Assembly: GCA_021799325.1 (NCBI GenBank)
Contig: JAJZAS010000021.1
Span: forward strand, 1 to 11,775
Source: Bacillota bacterium
GTDB taxonomy: Bacteria; Bacillota; Bacilli; Alicyclobacillales; SLC66
DNA length: 11,775 nt
Direction: 5' to 3'
The notes beneath the pieces were generated by a model. That model worked only from the letters and a program-made list of their open reading frames with translations, was not told the DNA's origin and searched no databases. A program made the translations under genes and the position numbers. Positions 1-6,837 of the stretch are shown piece by piece. Position 1 is the stretch's first letter, and the number at the start of each line of letters is the position of its first letter.

Positions 1-24
1 CGCGCGTCCCTTCTTGACTTGGAA

Positions 25-1461
25 TTAATAAATTTGATGGCGTACAGTAATTACTTTGGTATGGCTCATCAGATCAACGGATACACGAGCCCCTTCTTTG
101 CCGATTCCACTGTTTTTTACTCCGCCGTATGGCATCGTATCAGGGCGCGCTGTGGAAGATTGGTTGATGTTGACGCTTCCTATTTTTAATCCATGGGCAA
201 TGGCAAAAGCAGTTTGCAAATCATTCGTGAAAACACCAGCTTGCAGCCCGTAATCACTGTCATTACACTTTTCGATGACTTCTTCTACCGTTTCATAAGA
301 TAAAATATTAACCACAGGGCCAAAAAGCTCCTTGCTCATCACTTCCATATCAGGTTTGACCTGTGTGAGGACAACGGGTGGCATCAATTTCCCCTGCCTG
401 GTCCCTCCTGAAAGGGCAACGGCCCCCTGTTCGACAGCGGCATTTACCCAACGCTCAATTCGCAGGGCTGCGTTCGTATTGATGAGTGGTCCCACTTCTG
501 TCGCGTCATCCATTGGGTCCCCAAGTCGAAGGCTGCGAACGCGTGCCATAAAGCGATCCAAAAAGGCATCGAGAATCTCTTGATGGACAAAGATGCGCTG
601 AGCAGAAACGCAAACTTGCCCGGCAAAGGAAAATGCTGCTTTTACCAGTGCTTCGACCGTTGTGTCGAGATCGGCATCGCGGTGAACAATGTTTGGCGCG
701 TTCGAACCGAGTTCCAAGATTACGGGACGCAGGCCGGATTTGGCCTTGATGTCTTCACCAACTGCCACACTTCCGGTGAATGTATAGAGTGCTATGTCTG
801 GATTTTCTACCAGCGCCTTCCCTACATTAGGACCTCCAAAGACCAGGTTGAGATAGCCTTTCGGTAATCCCGCTTCCATCATTAAGTCGACGATAAAGGC
901 GCCGGTTGCAGGGGTGGCATCCGCTGGTTTTAGGATGACAGCATTACCTGCGGCTAGCGCTGGGCCAATTTTCAGTGAAGTAATGTTGACAGGAAAATTG
1001 AATGGGGTGATGGCACACACCACGCCAAGTGGTTCTTTCACGGTCATGCTGAGAATCCGTTCGCCACTTGCTGCTTCCTGCTCTTCTGTATAGCCGTGAA
1101 GCCCCGCTGCTTCTTCGGAGGCCACTTTGTAATTCTTGACGGCTCTTGAAACCTCCAGCCTGGCATCGCGAATGGGTTTGCCAGTTTCCAAAGTTAAGAG
1201 GCGCGCTGCTTCCTCACTACGTGCCGCAAGCAAATCAGATGCCTTAGATAAAATATCCGCTCTTGTGCGCGGCGGTAACGGATGCGATACGGCGGTTTGC
1301 GCTGCCTGTATGACTTCGTGAATGAGATCAGGACCAGGTTCTGCATAAGTAAAAACTATTTCATCGTTCCACGGATTTCTGATGTGAATAAGTGCCTCTT
1401 CTTCCACAGCTGCGGTGCGCCATTCTCCATTGATGAAGCAGCTTTTTGCTGTGATACTCAT
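25..1461 (-). CDS. NAD(P)-dependent aldehyde dehydrogenase (ALDH superfamily)
   Basis: This 478-aa cytosolic enzyme should oxidise an aldehyde, probably a small semialdehyde or hydroxyaldehyde, to the acid with NAD(P)+. The full ALDH set is visible: oxyanion-hole Asn155 in TPFNFP, cofactor Lys178 in ILKPA, FTGS at 228-231, general base Glu250 in LELGSNAP, nucleophile Cys284 in GQVCVSAQR, ELFGPV at 378-383 and PYGGVKNSG near 444-452. Length is normal for the family. The SNAP form after the catalytic Glu recalls the lactaldehyde/phosphonoformaldehyde/y4uC-like ALDH branch rather than betaine-aldehyde enzymes; that subgrouping is from memory. The ATG start is fixed by AGGAGG at 1469-1474. The gene lies 19 bp downstream of the threonine synthase-like gene on the same strand, so the two are probably co-transcribed and may share a pathway. 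The true substrate cannot be read from the sequence. Confidence 0.93.
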   Translation of the reverse strand: MSITAKSCFINGEWRTAAVEEEALIHIRNPWNDEIVFTYAEPGPDLIHEVIQAAQTAVSHPLPPRTRADILSKASDLLAARSEEAARLLTLETGKPIRDARLEVSRAVKNYKVASEEAAGLHGYTEEQEAASGERILSMTVKEPLGVVCAITPFNFPVNITSLKIGPALAAGNAVILKPADATPATGAFIVDLMMEAGLPKGYLNLVFGGPNVGKALVENPDIALYTFTGSVAVGEDIKAKSGLRPVILELGSNAPNIVHRDADLDTTVEALVKAAFSFAGQVCVSAQRIFVHQEILDAFLDRFMARVRSLRLGDPMDDATEVGPLINTNAALRIERWVNAAVEQGAVALSGGTRQGKLMPPVVLTQVKPDMEVMSKELFGPVVNILSYETVEEVIEKCNDSDYGLQAGVFTNDLQTAFAIAHGLKIGSVNINQSSTARPDTMPYGGVKNSGIGKEGARVSVDLMSHTKVITVRHQIY

Positions 1462-1480
1462 CCTAATTCCTCCTACTTAC

Positions 1481-2692
1481 TCACTTGGTTGCCGAAAATG
1501 CATACGTCCGTGGGGTTTCTGTAATTTGGTCGGTGTATTTTAATCCTGAACCCGTGTTCATTACGAGCACTGTTTCGTCAGGGCGAATCCAGCCTTGATC
1601 CCGCAATTTGCGAACACCGGCGATTCCGGCTGCTCCCTCGGGACTTGCGTGAAGACCGTCTCTTCTCACTACATTTTTCCGTTCTGCATGGATGGATTCG
1701 TCATCTACACTAATGGCAATGCCATCAGTTTCACGCAGGACGTCAAGGATCAAGAAGTCGCCAAGCGCTTTTGGAACGCGCATGCCAAATGCGATAGTGT
1801 GCGGGTCTTGCCACTCTTTGGAGAAGCGTTCCCCTTTTTGATAGGCTTCTACGAGTGGGGCGCAACCATCGGCTTGAACGATGGCAAAGCGAGGCATGCG
1901 TTTTTCCATCCAGCCAAGTTCCTGTAGTTCCAACAGGGCTTTGTAGATACCTACCACGCCTGCGCCGCCACCTGTCGGGTACACAATCACATCGGGAACG
2001 GACCAAGAAAATTGTTCCGCGATTTCAAAGCCCATGGTCTTTTTGCCTTCTAGCCGATAGGGTTCTTTCAATGTGGAAACATCGTACCAGTTGTCTGAAT
2101 TCACTATTTTGGGGAGGATTTTACCCGCATCACCAATTGTCCCTTCGATGACGTAGAGATTGGCTCCGGCTATTAAGCATTCTTTTTGTGGCGTGATGGG
2201 AGCGGAATTAGGCATTACCACAGTGATGTCGATGCCAGCTTTTGCGGCATAAAGAGCCCAAGCCGCGCCAGCGTTGCCGTTTGTGGGGATGCCGATGGCG
2301 CTGACGCCCATTTCTTTTGCTTTTGAGATGCCAATAGAAGCGCCGCGCGCTTTGAAGGTTCCTGAAGGTAGTACGCCTTCATCTTTGGCATAGAGTTGGG
2401 TCATGTTCATGCTTGCGCCTGTTTCTGACAATGATACGATGGGGGTAAATGGTTCATTGAACGAGACAATATTCGCAGGATCATGAACAGGTAGTAATTC
2501 ATGGTATCTCCAGAAATTTTGCGGCCTGTTCGTAAGGGTGTCGCGATCGATGGTTTTTTTCAGGGATGCAAGATCATAACGAACAAATAGTGGGTAACCA
2601 CAAGATTCACAAACTTGAATAATGCCGTCTGCATTGTATTCTTTGCCGCAGAATGAGCATTGCAAGTGCGATATAAAACTATATGGGCTCAA
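1481..2692 (-). CDS. Threonine synthase-like PLP enzyme with N-terminal zinc ribbon
   Basis: This fold-type II PLP enzyme is about 403 aa from the TTG at 2692. An N-terminal zinc ribbon is formed by Cys12, Cys15, Cys28 and Cys31 (two CxxC pairs). The PLP Schiff-base lysine is Lys114 in SGTFKARG. PTNGNAGAA at 136-144 and the phosphate-binding glycine loop PTGGGAGVVG at 239-248 follow, and MNTGSGLKY sits near the C terminus. The family hit is threonine synthase (phosphohomoserine to threonine plus phosphate). Two signatures differ from the ThrC I know: FKARG replaces FKDRG, and NGNAGAA replaces STGNT-A-S. No hom or thrB gene is adjacent; the partner is an aldehyde dehydrogenase. It may therefore be a paralogue acting on another O-phosphorylated or beta-substituted amino acid. 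A longer frame opens with TTG at 2719, but GGAGGT at 2699-2704, six bases before TTG 2692, lies inside that extension, so I chose 2692. Confidence 0.85.
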   Translation of the reverse strand: MSPYSFISHLQCSFCGKEYNADGIIQVCESCGYPLFVRYDLASLKKTIDRDTLTNRPQNFWRYHELLPVHDPANIVSFNEPFTPIVSLSETGASMNMTQLYAKDEGVLPSGTFKARGASIGISKAKEMGVSAIGIPTNGNAGAAWALYAAKAGIDITVVMPNSAPITPQKECLIAGANLYVIEGTIGDAGKILPKIVNSDNWYDVSTLKEPYRLEGKKTMGFEIAEQFSWSVPDVIVYPTGGGAGVVGIYKALLELQELGWMEKRMPRFAIVQADGCAPLVEAYQKGERFSKEWQDPHTIAFGMRVPKALGDFLILDVLRETDGIAISVDDESIHAERKNVVRRDGLHASPEGAAGIAGVRKLRDQGWIRPDETVLVMNTGSGLKYTDQITETPRTYAFSATK

Positions 2693-2698
2693 TGGGGC

Positions 2699-2704
2699 AC
2701 CTCC
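2699..2704 (-). promoter_or_regulatory. Ribosome binding site that sets a TTG start
   Basis: GGAGGT on the minus strand is followed by six bases and then TTG at 2692-2690. It lies inside the longer open frame that begins at TTG 2719, which favours the shorter protein. Confidence 0.8.
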
Positions 2705-2745
2705 GAATTGGATTAACAACTGCCACAGATATCATAACTGCCTGA

Positions 2746-2751
2746 ATTATA
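2746..2751 (-). promoter_or_regulatory. Possible -10 element for the threonine synthase-like/ALDH operon
   Basis: A perfect TATAAT reads on the minus strand about 54 bases before the TTG start. No convincing -35 hexamer stands 16-18 bases upstream (AGCTAA at 17 bases) and there is no TG extension. The intergenic region is AT-rich, so this could be chance. It is the best promoter candidate in the divergent gap. Confidence 0.3.
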
Positions 2752-2804
2752 TTGGGGAAGATTTAAAATTAGCTTTATATGGATTGATATTTTATTAACA
2801 TTGC

Positions 2805-2810
2805 AGGAGG
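2805..2810 (+). promoter_or_regulatory. Ribosome binding site that sets a TTG start
   Basis: AGGAGG is followed by eight bases and then TTG at 2819. A longer frame opens at TTG 2801, but that start would lie upstream of the Shine-Dalgarno sequence. The next ATG (2828) is 17 bases away, too far for this site. Confidence 0.8.
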
Positions 2811-2818
2811 TACCAGAA

Positions 2819-3631
2819 TTGCAGGAAATGCTTGACAAAGCCATCCAATTTGCCGCGAGTATGCATGAAGGACAGTATCGAAAAGGGACTAGGATTCCTT
2901 ATATATCCCATCCATATGCCGTGGCGATGTTACTGTTGTCCTATGGATATCGTGCTGAACTCGTGATTGCAGGGTTGCTTCATGATGTACTTGAAGATAC
3001 TGCGGCTACTTACGATGAGGTGGTTCAGTTATTTGGGGTGCAAGTGGCCCAGTTGGTGGATGCTGCCTCTGAGCCTGATAAGTCACTATTATGGAAAGAA
3101 CGCAAGGATCATACACTGGCCACCTTAAAAGTGGCTCCCATGGATGTAAAGGTACTGGTGTGCGCGGACAAACTGCACAATTTGCGCAGCATTCTGTCGG
3201 ACCTCGAAGCGATTGGTGCGGCAGTATGGGATAGATTCCATGCTGGTGTAAAACATTCGGGTAGTGAGGCGCAAATCTGGTATTACACAGGAATACTTCA
3301 CAGTCTGTATGCCAATTTACCATATGAACAGGATGTTCCGATTTTTTCCGACTATCGGAAGGAAGTGCTGATGCTTCGCCGCTGGGGGAAAAAAGTGATG
3401 GATATTGAATCGTCTTTTGGCGGAGATGAAGCACTGCATTGGATTTTTCACTATATCGAAAGCGCCTATCGCGAGACGGGAGAAATTCCTAGTGATCTGA
3501 ATGCGGATGATTTGCAGGCGGGGCTCTATGTGCTTTCAAACGTTGGCATACAGGAAGGCGAATTCAATGAACGATTGGAACGCGCATTGTTAGGGCATAT
3601 TCGCAAAAGGACAGTGAGACAGATTGAGTGA
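2819..3631 (+). CDS. Stand-alone SpoT/Rel-type HD phosphohydrolase
   Basis: This cytosolic protein is about 270 aa from TTG 2819. The N-terminal ~150 residues match the (p)ppGpp hydrolase HD domain: Arg21 and His31 in the first helices (QYRKG, SHPYAVA), His55-Asp56 and Glu59-Asp60 in LLHDVLED, and Asp117 and Asn121 in CADKLHN. These correspond to the metal and catalytic residues of Rel hydrolase (R44, H53, HDxxED, D144, N148 in S. equisimilis numbering), with matching HDxxED and DxxxN spacing. There is no synthetase, TGS or ACT domain. The C-terminal ~80 residues are helical-looking and unrecognised. The likely role is a Mn2+-dependent pyrophosphohydrolase of small-alarmone-hydrolase type acting on (p)ppGpp or a related nucleotide; the substrate is inference. 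It is divergent from the threonine synthase-like operon and convergent with the nuclease gene 40 bp away. A weak promoter (TTGGGG 2752, TATATG 2776, 18-base spacer) may serve it. Confidence 0.85.
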   Translation: MQEMLDKAIQFAASMHEGQYRKGTRIPYISHPYAVAMLLLSYGYRAELVIAGLLHDVLEDTAATYDEVVQLFGVQVAQLVDAASEPDKSLLWKERKDHTLATLKVAPMDVKVLVCADKLHNLRSILSDLEAIGAAVWDRFHAGVKHSGSEAQIWYYTGILHSLYANLPYEQDVPIFSDYRKEVLMLRRWGKKVMDIESSFGGDEALHWIFHYIESAYRETGEIPSDLNADDLQAGLYVLSNVGIQEGEFNERLERALLGHIRKRTVRQIE

Positions 3632-3643
3632 AAATGAGATCGT

Positions 3644-3660
3644 GCGATAACCTTTGTCGC
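3644..3660. terminator. Weak hairpin between convergent genes, possible bidirectional terminator
   Basis: GCGATAA-CCT-TTGTCGC can form a 7-bp stem (one G-T pair) with a 3-base loop, placed between the stop of the HD gene and the stop of the nuclease gene. There is no real U-tract on the plus side. On the minus side only a short TTTT follows. The position fits a terminator, but the structure is marginal. Confidence 0.3.
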
Positions 3661-3671
3661 GATAAAGACGG

Positions 3672-4976
3672 CTAATCAAACAATATTGTCGAGAGTATGT
3701 TTGAAAGCTTTTCTTCAATATCTCCGCTGACAATGGCTACCTCCTGTTTCAACCATTCGTCCTTCTTATCAAGTTTAGGTTCAATTCCATAAGGAAATGA
3801 GAGAATTACTTTAGGAAATTGCCCGGATACCCACAGTTGTCCATAATCATTGAGATAACCCAACGCCTTGTAGACACTATCACTGGCATAAGTGCTCAAG
3901 GCGGAAGTGTTTTTTGCCTCTACAATCAGTTTAACTTCCGTTCTGCCTTTTTTGATTATTTTCAATAAAACATCCGGACGACGAGAATTTCCGGATATAC
4001 CATCATAAAGATCAATGATTTTTCGATATTTAGAAGCACTTTCTTCTTTTCCAAATAAATGCGTAGGAGAACGGTCGTATGAAATTTCCGCCGTAAAGTT
4101 TGTAGAGTGTATTCGTGCAATAATCGGCTGGCCGTTAGGGCGTACCACGTTATACTTCGTATGGAATTCCCCATCTTCATGCAATAATAATTGTTCTATG
4201 GCGGAAATGGTAGAGATTAGCGTATAGAGTTCAAACAGGTCATTGGTATTTTCTTCAATTTTGGGGCGAATCCATCCCTTGGACAAAAGCTGTTTCAAGC
4301 TATTAGTATTCGGATAGAGGACGGTATTTTCATATTCTAACCAAAGTTCTGCAAGTCGAGAATATATCTTTCTTTTATGCCGATAGGCAGCATGCACCAT
4401 CACCGCAGTTGGATAATGAGGAATTGAAATACTTCTCAGATAAGGTGAATGTAATAATTGAATGGAAGTTCTGACCACATCGTTGATCTGATTCCCTATT
4501 GACTGTTGATCTGAAGAATGTTGAGATAAGTAAGTCATATTTGAGAGATGTTTCAAGTAGAAAACAAGCAACATATTCTCAAGTGTATTGAAATCTTTCT
4601 CAGTATTTTCAGTTACAAACACAAATGGATTCCCGCTCGATACTCTCCTTCGAAATGTATCATGCCAAAGGATATTTCCTCGTATTCGATCGCTGATGAC
4701 AGTTTGCTTACTCATGGACCATGCCATGGAATGGACATAATCCGGAAGTTCATTTACTACGTAATCCCAAGCTCCCTTGGCATTTGCTATGTGATAAAGC
4801 TTAGCTATCCATCCAATATCTTCATTAGTGAATTTCGTCAATAACGATAAAAATGGGTAAAGACTGTTATTTTCAATAGGGATTGTTGATTCCCATTGAG
4901 CATCAAGTCTTCCGAATAGGTATCTTTCTATTCTTGAAGCCCAATAGGCAGGCTGATAGACGAATGTGTTACCCAT
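3672..4976 (-). CDS. McrC-like restriction endonuclease subunit (PD-ExK nuclease)
   Basis: This 434-aa protein is predicted to be the DNA-cleaving partner of the upstream McrB-type NTPase. The N-terminal half carries the McrC/DUF2357-style segment RGNILWHDT (99-107) followed by TLENMLLVF (131-139), where the family has a G-x-I-x-W and an x-x-EN-x-LL pattern. The C-terminal nuclease core reads RRPD with Asp335, then a strand with Glu353 and Lys355 in VEAKN, then Y369-KALGYL, which is a complete PD-(D/E)xK order. The rest of the chain (about 150-320) is unrecognised. The ATG shares one base with the TAA stop of the mcrB-like gene (TAATG), so translation is probably coupled and the subunits made in fixed ratio. 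There is no good independent ribosome binding site. The coding sequence is strikingly AT-rich compared with the left and right flanks, suggesting horizontal acquisition together with its two upstream genes. Confidence 0.82.
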   Translation of the reverse strand: MGNTFVYQPAYWASRIERYLFGRLDAQWESTIPIENNSLYPFLSLLTKFTNEDIGWIAKLYHIANAKGAWDYVVNELPDYVHSMAWSMSKQTVISDRIRGNILWHDTFRRRVSSGNPFVFVTENTEKDFNTLENMLLVFYLKHLSNMTYLSQHSSDQQSIGNQINDVVRTSIQLLHSPYLRSISIPHYPTAVMVHAAYRHKRKIYSRLAELWLEYENTVLYPNTNSLKQLLSKGWIRPKIEENTNDLFELYTLISTISAIEQLLLHEDGEFHTKYNVVRPNGQPIIARIHSTNFTAEISYDRSPTHLFGKEESASKYRKIIDLYDGISGNSRRPDVLLKIIKKGRTEVKLIVEAKNTSALSTYASDSVYKALGYLNDYGQLWVSGQFPKVILSFPYGIEPKLDKKDEWLKQEVAIVSGDIEEKLSNILSTILFD

Positions 4977-6814
4977 TAGTATTCTTCCGCTAAAACGCCT
5001 GTCCAGGCAGCAATGCTTTGGTTTACGAAGGAGTATTCTGGTGTTGATTTTTCTATTCCCAAAGCTGCAACAATGACCTTTACGATATCGTCATGTATCC
5101 GTCTCCTACCTTCAAATTGTGGATAGAGATACATGCCAAATGACTCTAATAGGATGGAATTGATGCTATCCGAGTAAATTGCCATGTTGCTATTATCATC
5201 ATCAGGTACTAGATCAGAAAAATACTCCATCATTGAGTCGGCAAGCAATATTCGCTTTTCTGTATATTTGAGGATACTAATTGGAATCGCAGCCCCAAGT
5301 GCCAATCCGATTGATGCTAAGCCATTGCAAAAGACACTTTCTAAAATTTCTTCTACGCGGTTCCTTTGCGGAAAAGGAATTTCGTGATTGCTCAGCCAGT
5401 TGGATATAATTGATTTCATTTCTAAGTTTGTAGGTGCAGGAATTTCAATGAATGCAAATCTTCTCATAAACGCATAGGAAAGTTGTTGAAGACTGCTTTT
5501 GTCGTATGTGTTCATCGTACCCAACAAGCGCCAAGTTTTGGTGACGACATAGGCGTCTTCTTCATCAGAAATGCACGATATCATCGCTTCGGGAATGATC
5601 ACAACACGTTTTTTGATTAATGCATGATTAACTGGATTTTCTGAAACGATGTGATAGGGCAGGCTCACTTTTTTGTCGGTCAAGACAGTGAATAGTTCTC
5701 CAAAGGCTTTGTCCATATCGGCTCGGTTGAGTTCGTCAATGATTACCCATTTATTTGCTTTCAAGTTTTCGGTAATCACTCCTGGTTCAAAACGTAGCGT
5801 CTGTGGGTTAGATGGGTCGGGCAAATAGCCGCCGATAACATCATAAGTGGTCCAAGATGAAGTGGCAGTATAAGTCTCATGGCCATTTGGATTAAGTTGC
5901 TTTGCAATCATATTGGCTAATGTAGTTTTTCCTGTGCCTGGTGGGCCTGTTAGAATCACGTGATTTCCAGCGATCAGCGCAGCTACTATTCTTTTGATTA
6001 TGATTGGTTGGACTGTAAATGGGATATTATCTTCGTTGGATGTATCAAATATATTCACAATATCAGGATTGCTTTCCCCTAACATCGATTCCTCATAGGT
6101 TATGGTAATGAAGGAAGGGCTAATGGTGTTCATGGAAAGGTTATCTTCTTTGCTAAAATATGATATGGACCAATTTGCTGGTATCATGGCATGTGTAATC
6201 AACCATTCCACTAAATTAGGTGTATAAATGGTTGACAAACCATTCTTCAAAAACAGAAGTGGATCGTCGAAGAACTCCAATTCTATATGCCTGAGCAAAA
6301 ATAAAATCAGCGGAAAAGTGTTCAGCTCACAAATGCGATCTCCATATACTGTCTCTAAATTTGTCATCCAATCGGGATGTTTTGCAACTCCCCATCTCTT
6401 GCCTTCCAGTGGCAATCCAAGTTGCAGCAAAGGGGCTTTCGGCCTACGTGGCCAGTCGCTGGGGTTTGCTAATTCAGAGGCTCTCTTTAGCCCCGTAGTC
6501 AGGAAGTTGGAACTCAATCTTGACGCCAATTGTCTTGTCCCTGCTTCCTGTATCCATCCAAAATCCACAACTTCATAAGGCGTTCCATGTAGTTCACCCA
6601 TCGTTAAGCAATCATGATAATAATTTTTGATTAAATTTCTGGCAATCGTTCCATCCGACAAATCAATGGATGCAGCAGACAAATCCCTTTCGAGACGATC
6701 AAATGCAAGAAAAGTAGCCAGGATTGAAGTCCTTTCCATTCCTGTCTTACCTTCTGATCGTTTCATCTGTAATTGTCCAAAGAACACATTGAAAACTTCT
6801 GGCGTGAAGTACAA
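4976..6814 (-). CDS. McrB-type AAA+ NTPase, restriction motor subunit
   Basis: This 612-aa NTPase is predicted to form a ring that drives translocation and activates the McrC-like nuclease. Residues 1-235 match no domain I know and are the likely target-recognition part. An acidic linker (about 238-263) leads to the AAA+ module: Walker A GPPGTGKTT at 290-298, Walker B VIIDELNRAD at 357-366, sensor MNTYDKS at 434-440 and arginine-finger RRFAF at 451-455. NRAD and MNxxD-(R/K)-S are McrB hallmarks. E. coli McrB uses GTP and has NTAD at the third motif; here it is NTYD (435-438), so the nucleotide choice is open. The start is TTG at 6814, 23 bp after the methyltransferase stop, with only a weak purine-rich site (AGAAAGAAGATGG). 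An ATG at residue 17 is an alternative. It is the middle gene of the methyltransferase-mcrB-mcrC operon. Confidence 0.88.
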   Translation of the reverse strand: MYFTPEVFNVFFGQLQMKRSEGKTGMERTSILATFLAFDRLERDLSAASIDLSDGTIARNLIKNYYHDCLTMGELHGTPYEVVDFGWIQEAGTRQLASRLSSNFLTTGLKRASELANPSDWPRRPKAPLLQLGLPLEGKRWGVAKHPDWMTNLETVYGDRICELNTFPLILFLLRHIELEFFDDPLLFLKNGLSTIYTPNLVEWLITHAMIPANWSISYFSKEDNLSMNTISPSFITITYEESMLGESNPDIVNIFDTSNEDNIPFTVQPIIIKRIVAALIAGNHVILTGPPGTGKTTLANMIAKQLNPNGHETYTATSSWTTYDVIGGYLPDPSNPQTLRFEPGVITENLKANKWVIIDELNRADMDKAFGELFTVLTDKKVSLPYHIVSENPVNHALIKKRVVIIPEAMISCISDEEDAYVVTKTWRLLGTMNTYDKSSLQQLSYAFMRRFAFIEIPAPTNLEMKSIISNWLSNHEIPFPQRNRVEEILESVFCNGLASIGLALGAAIPISILKYTEKRILLADSMMEYFSDLVPDDDNSNMAIYSDSINSILLESFGMYLYPQFEGRRRIHDDIVKVIVAALGIEKSTPEYSFVNQSIAAWTGVLAEEY

Positions 6815-6837
6815 AAGGCCATCTTCTTTCTATTTTT

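Noticed and set aside
580..867. Plus-strand open frame of 95 codons opposite the aldehyde dehydrogenase gene
   Set aside because: It runs antisense through the catalytic region of a well-supported enzyme gene, has no ribosome binding site and no recognisable protein features.
1595..1927. Plus-strand open frame of 110 codons opposite the threonine synthase-like gene
   Set aside because: It is antisense to conserved PLP-enzyme sequence and has no start signal or domain pattern.
3006..3434. Minus-strand open frame of 142 codons opposite the HD protein gene
   Set aside because: It is rich in Pro, His and Cys without motif or hydrophobic pattern, and the opposite strand encodes a complete HD active site.
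3644..3660. Strong intrinsic terminator or attachment site at the left edge of the restriction-modification block
   Set aside because: The hairpin is short with one wobble pair and no good U-tract, and no matching direct repeat was seen at the right edge near 8060-8130, so it is listed only as a weak terminator.
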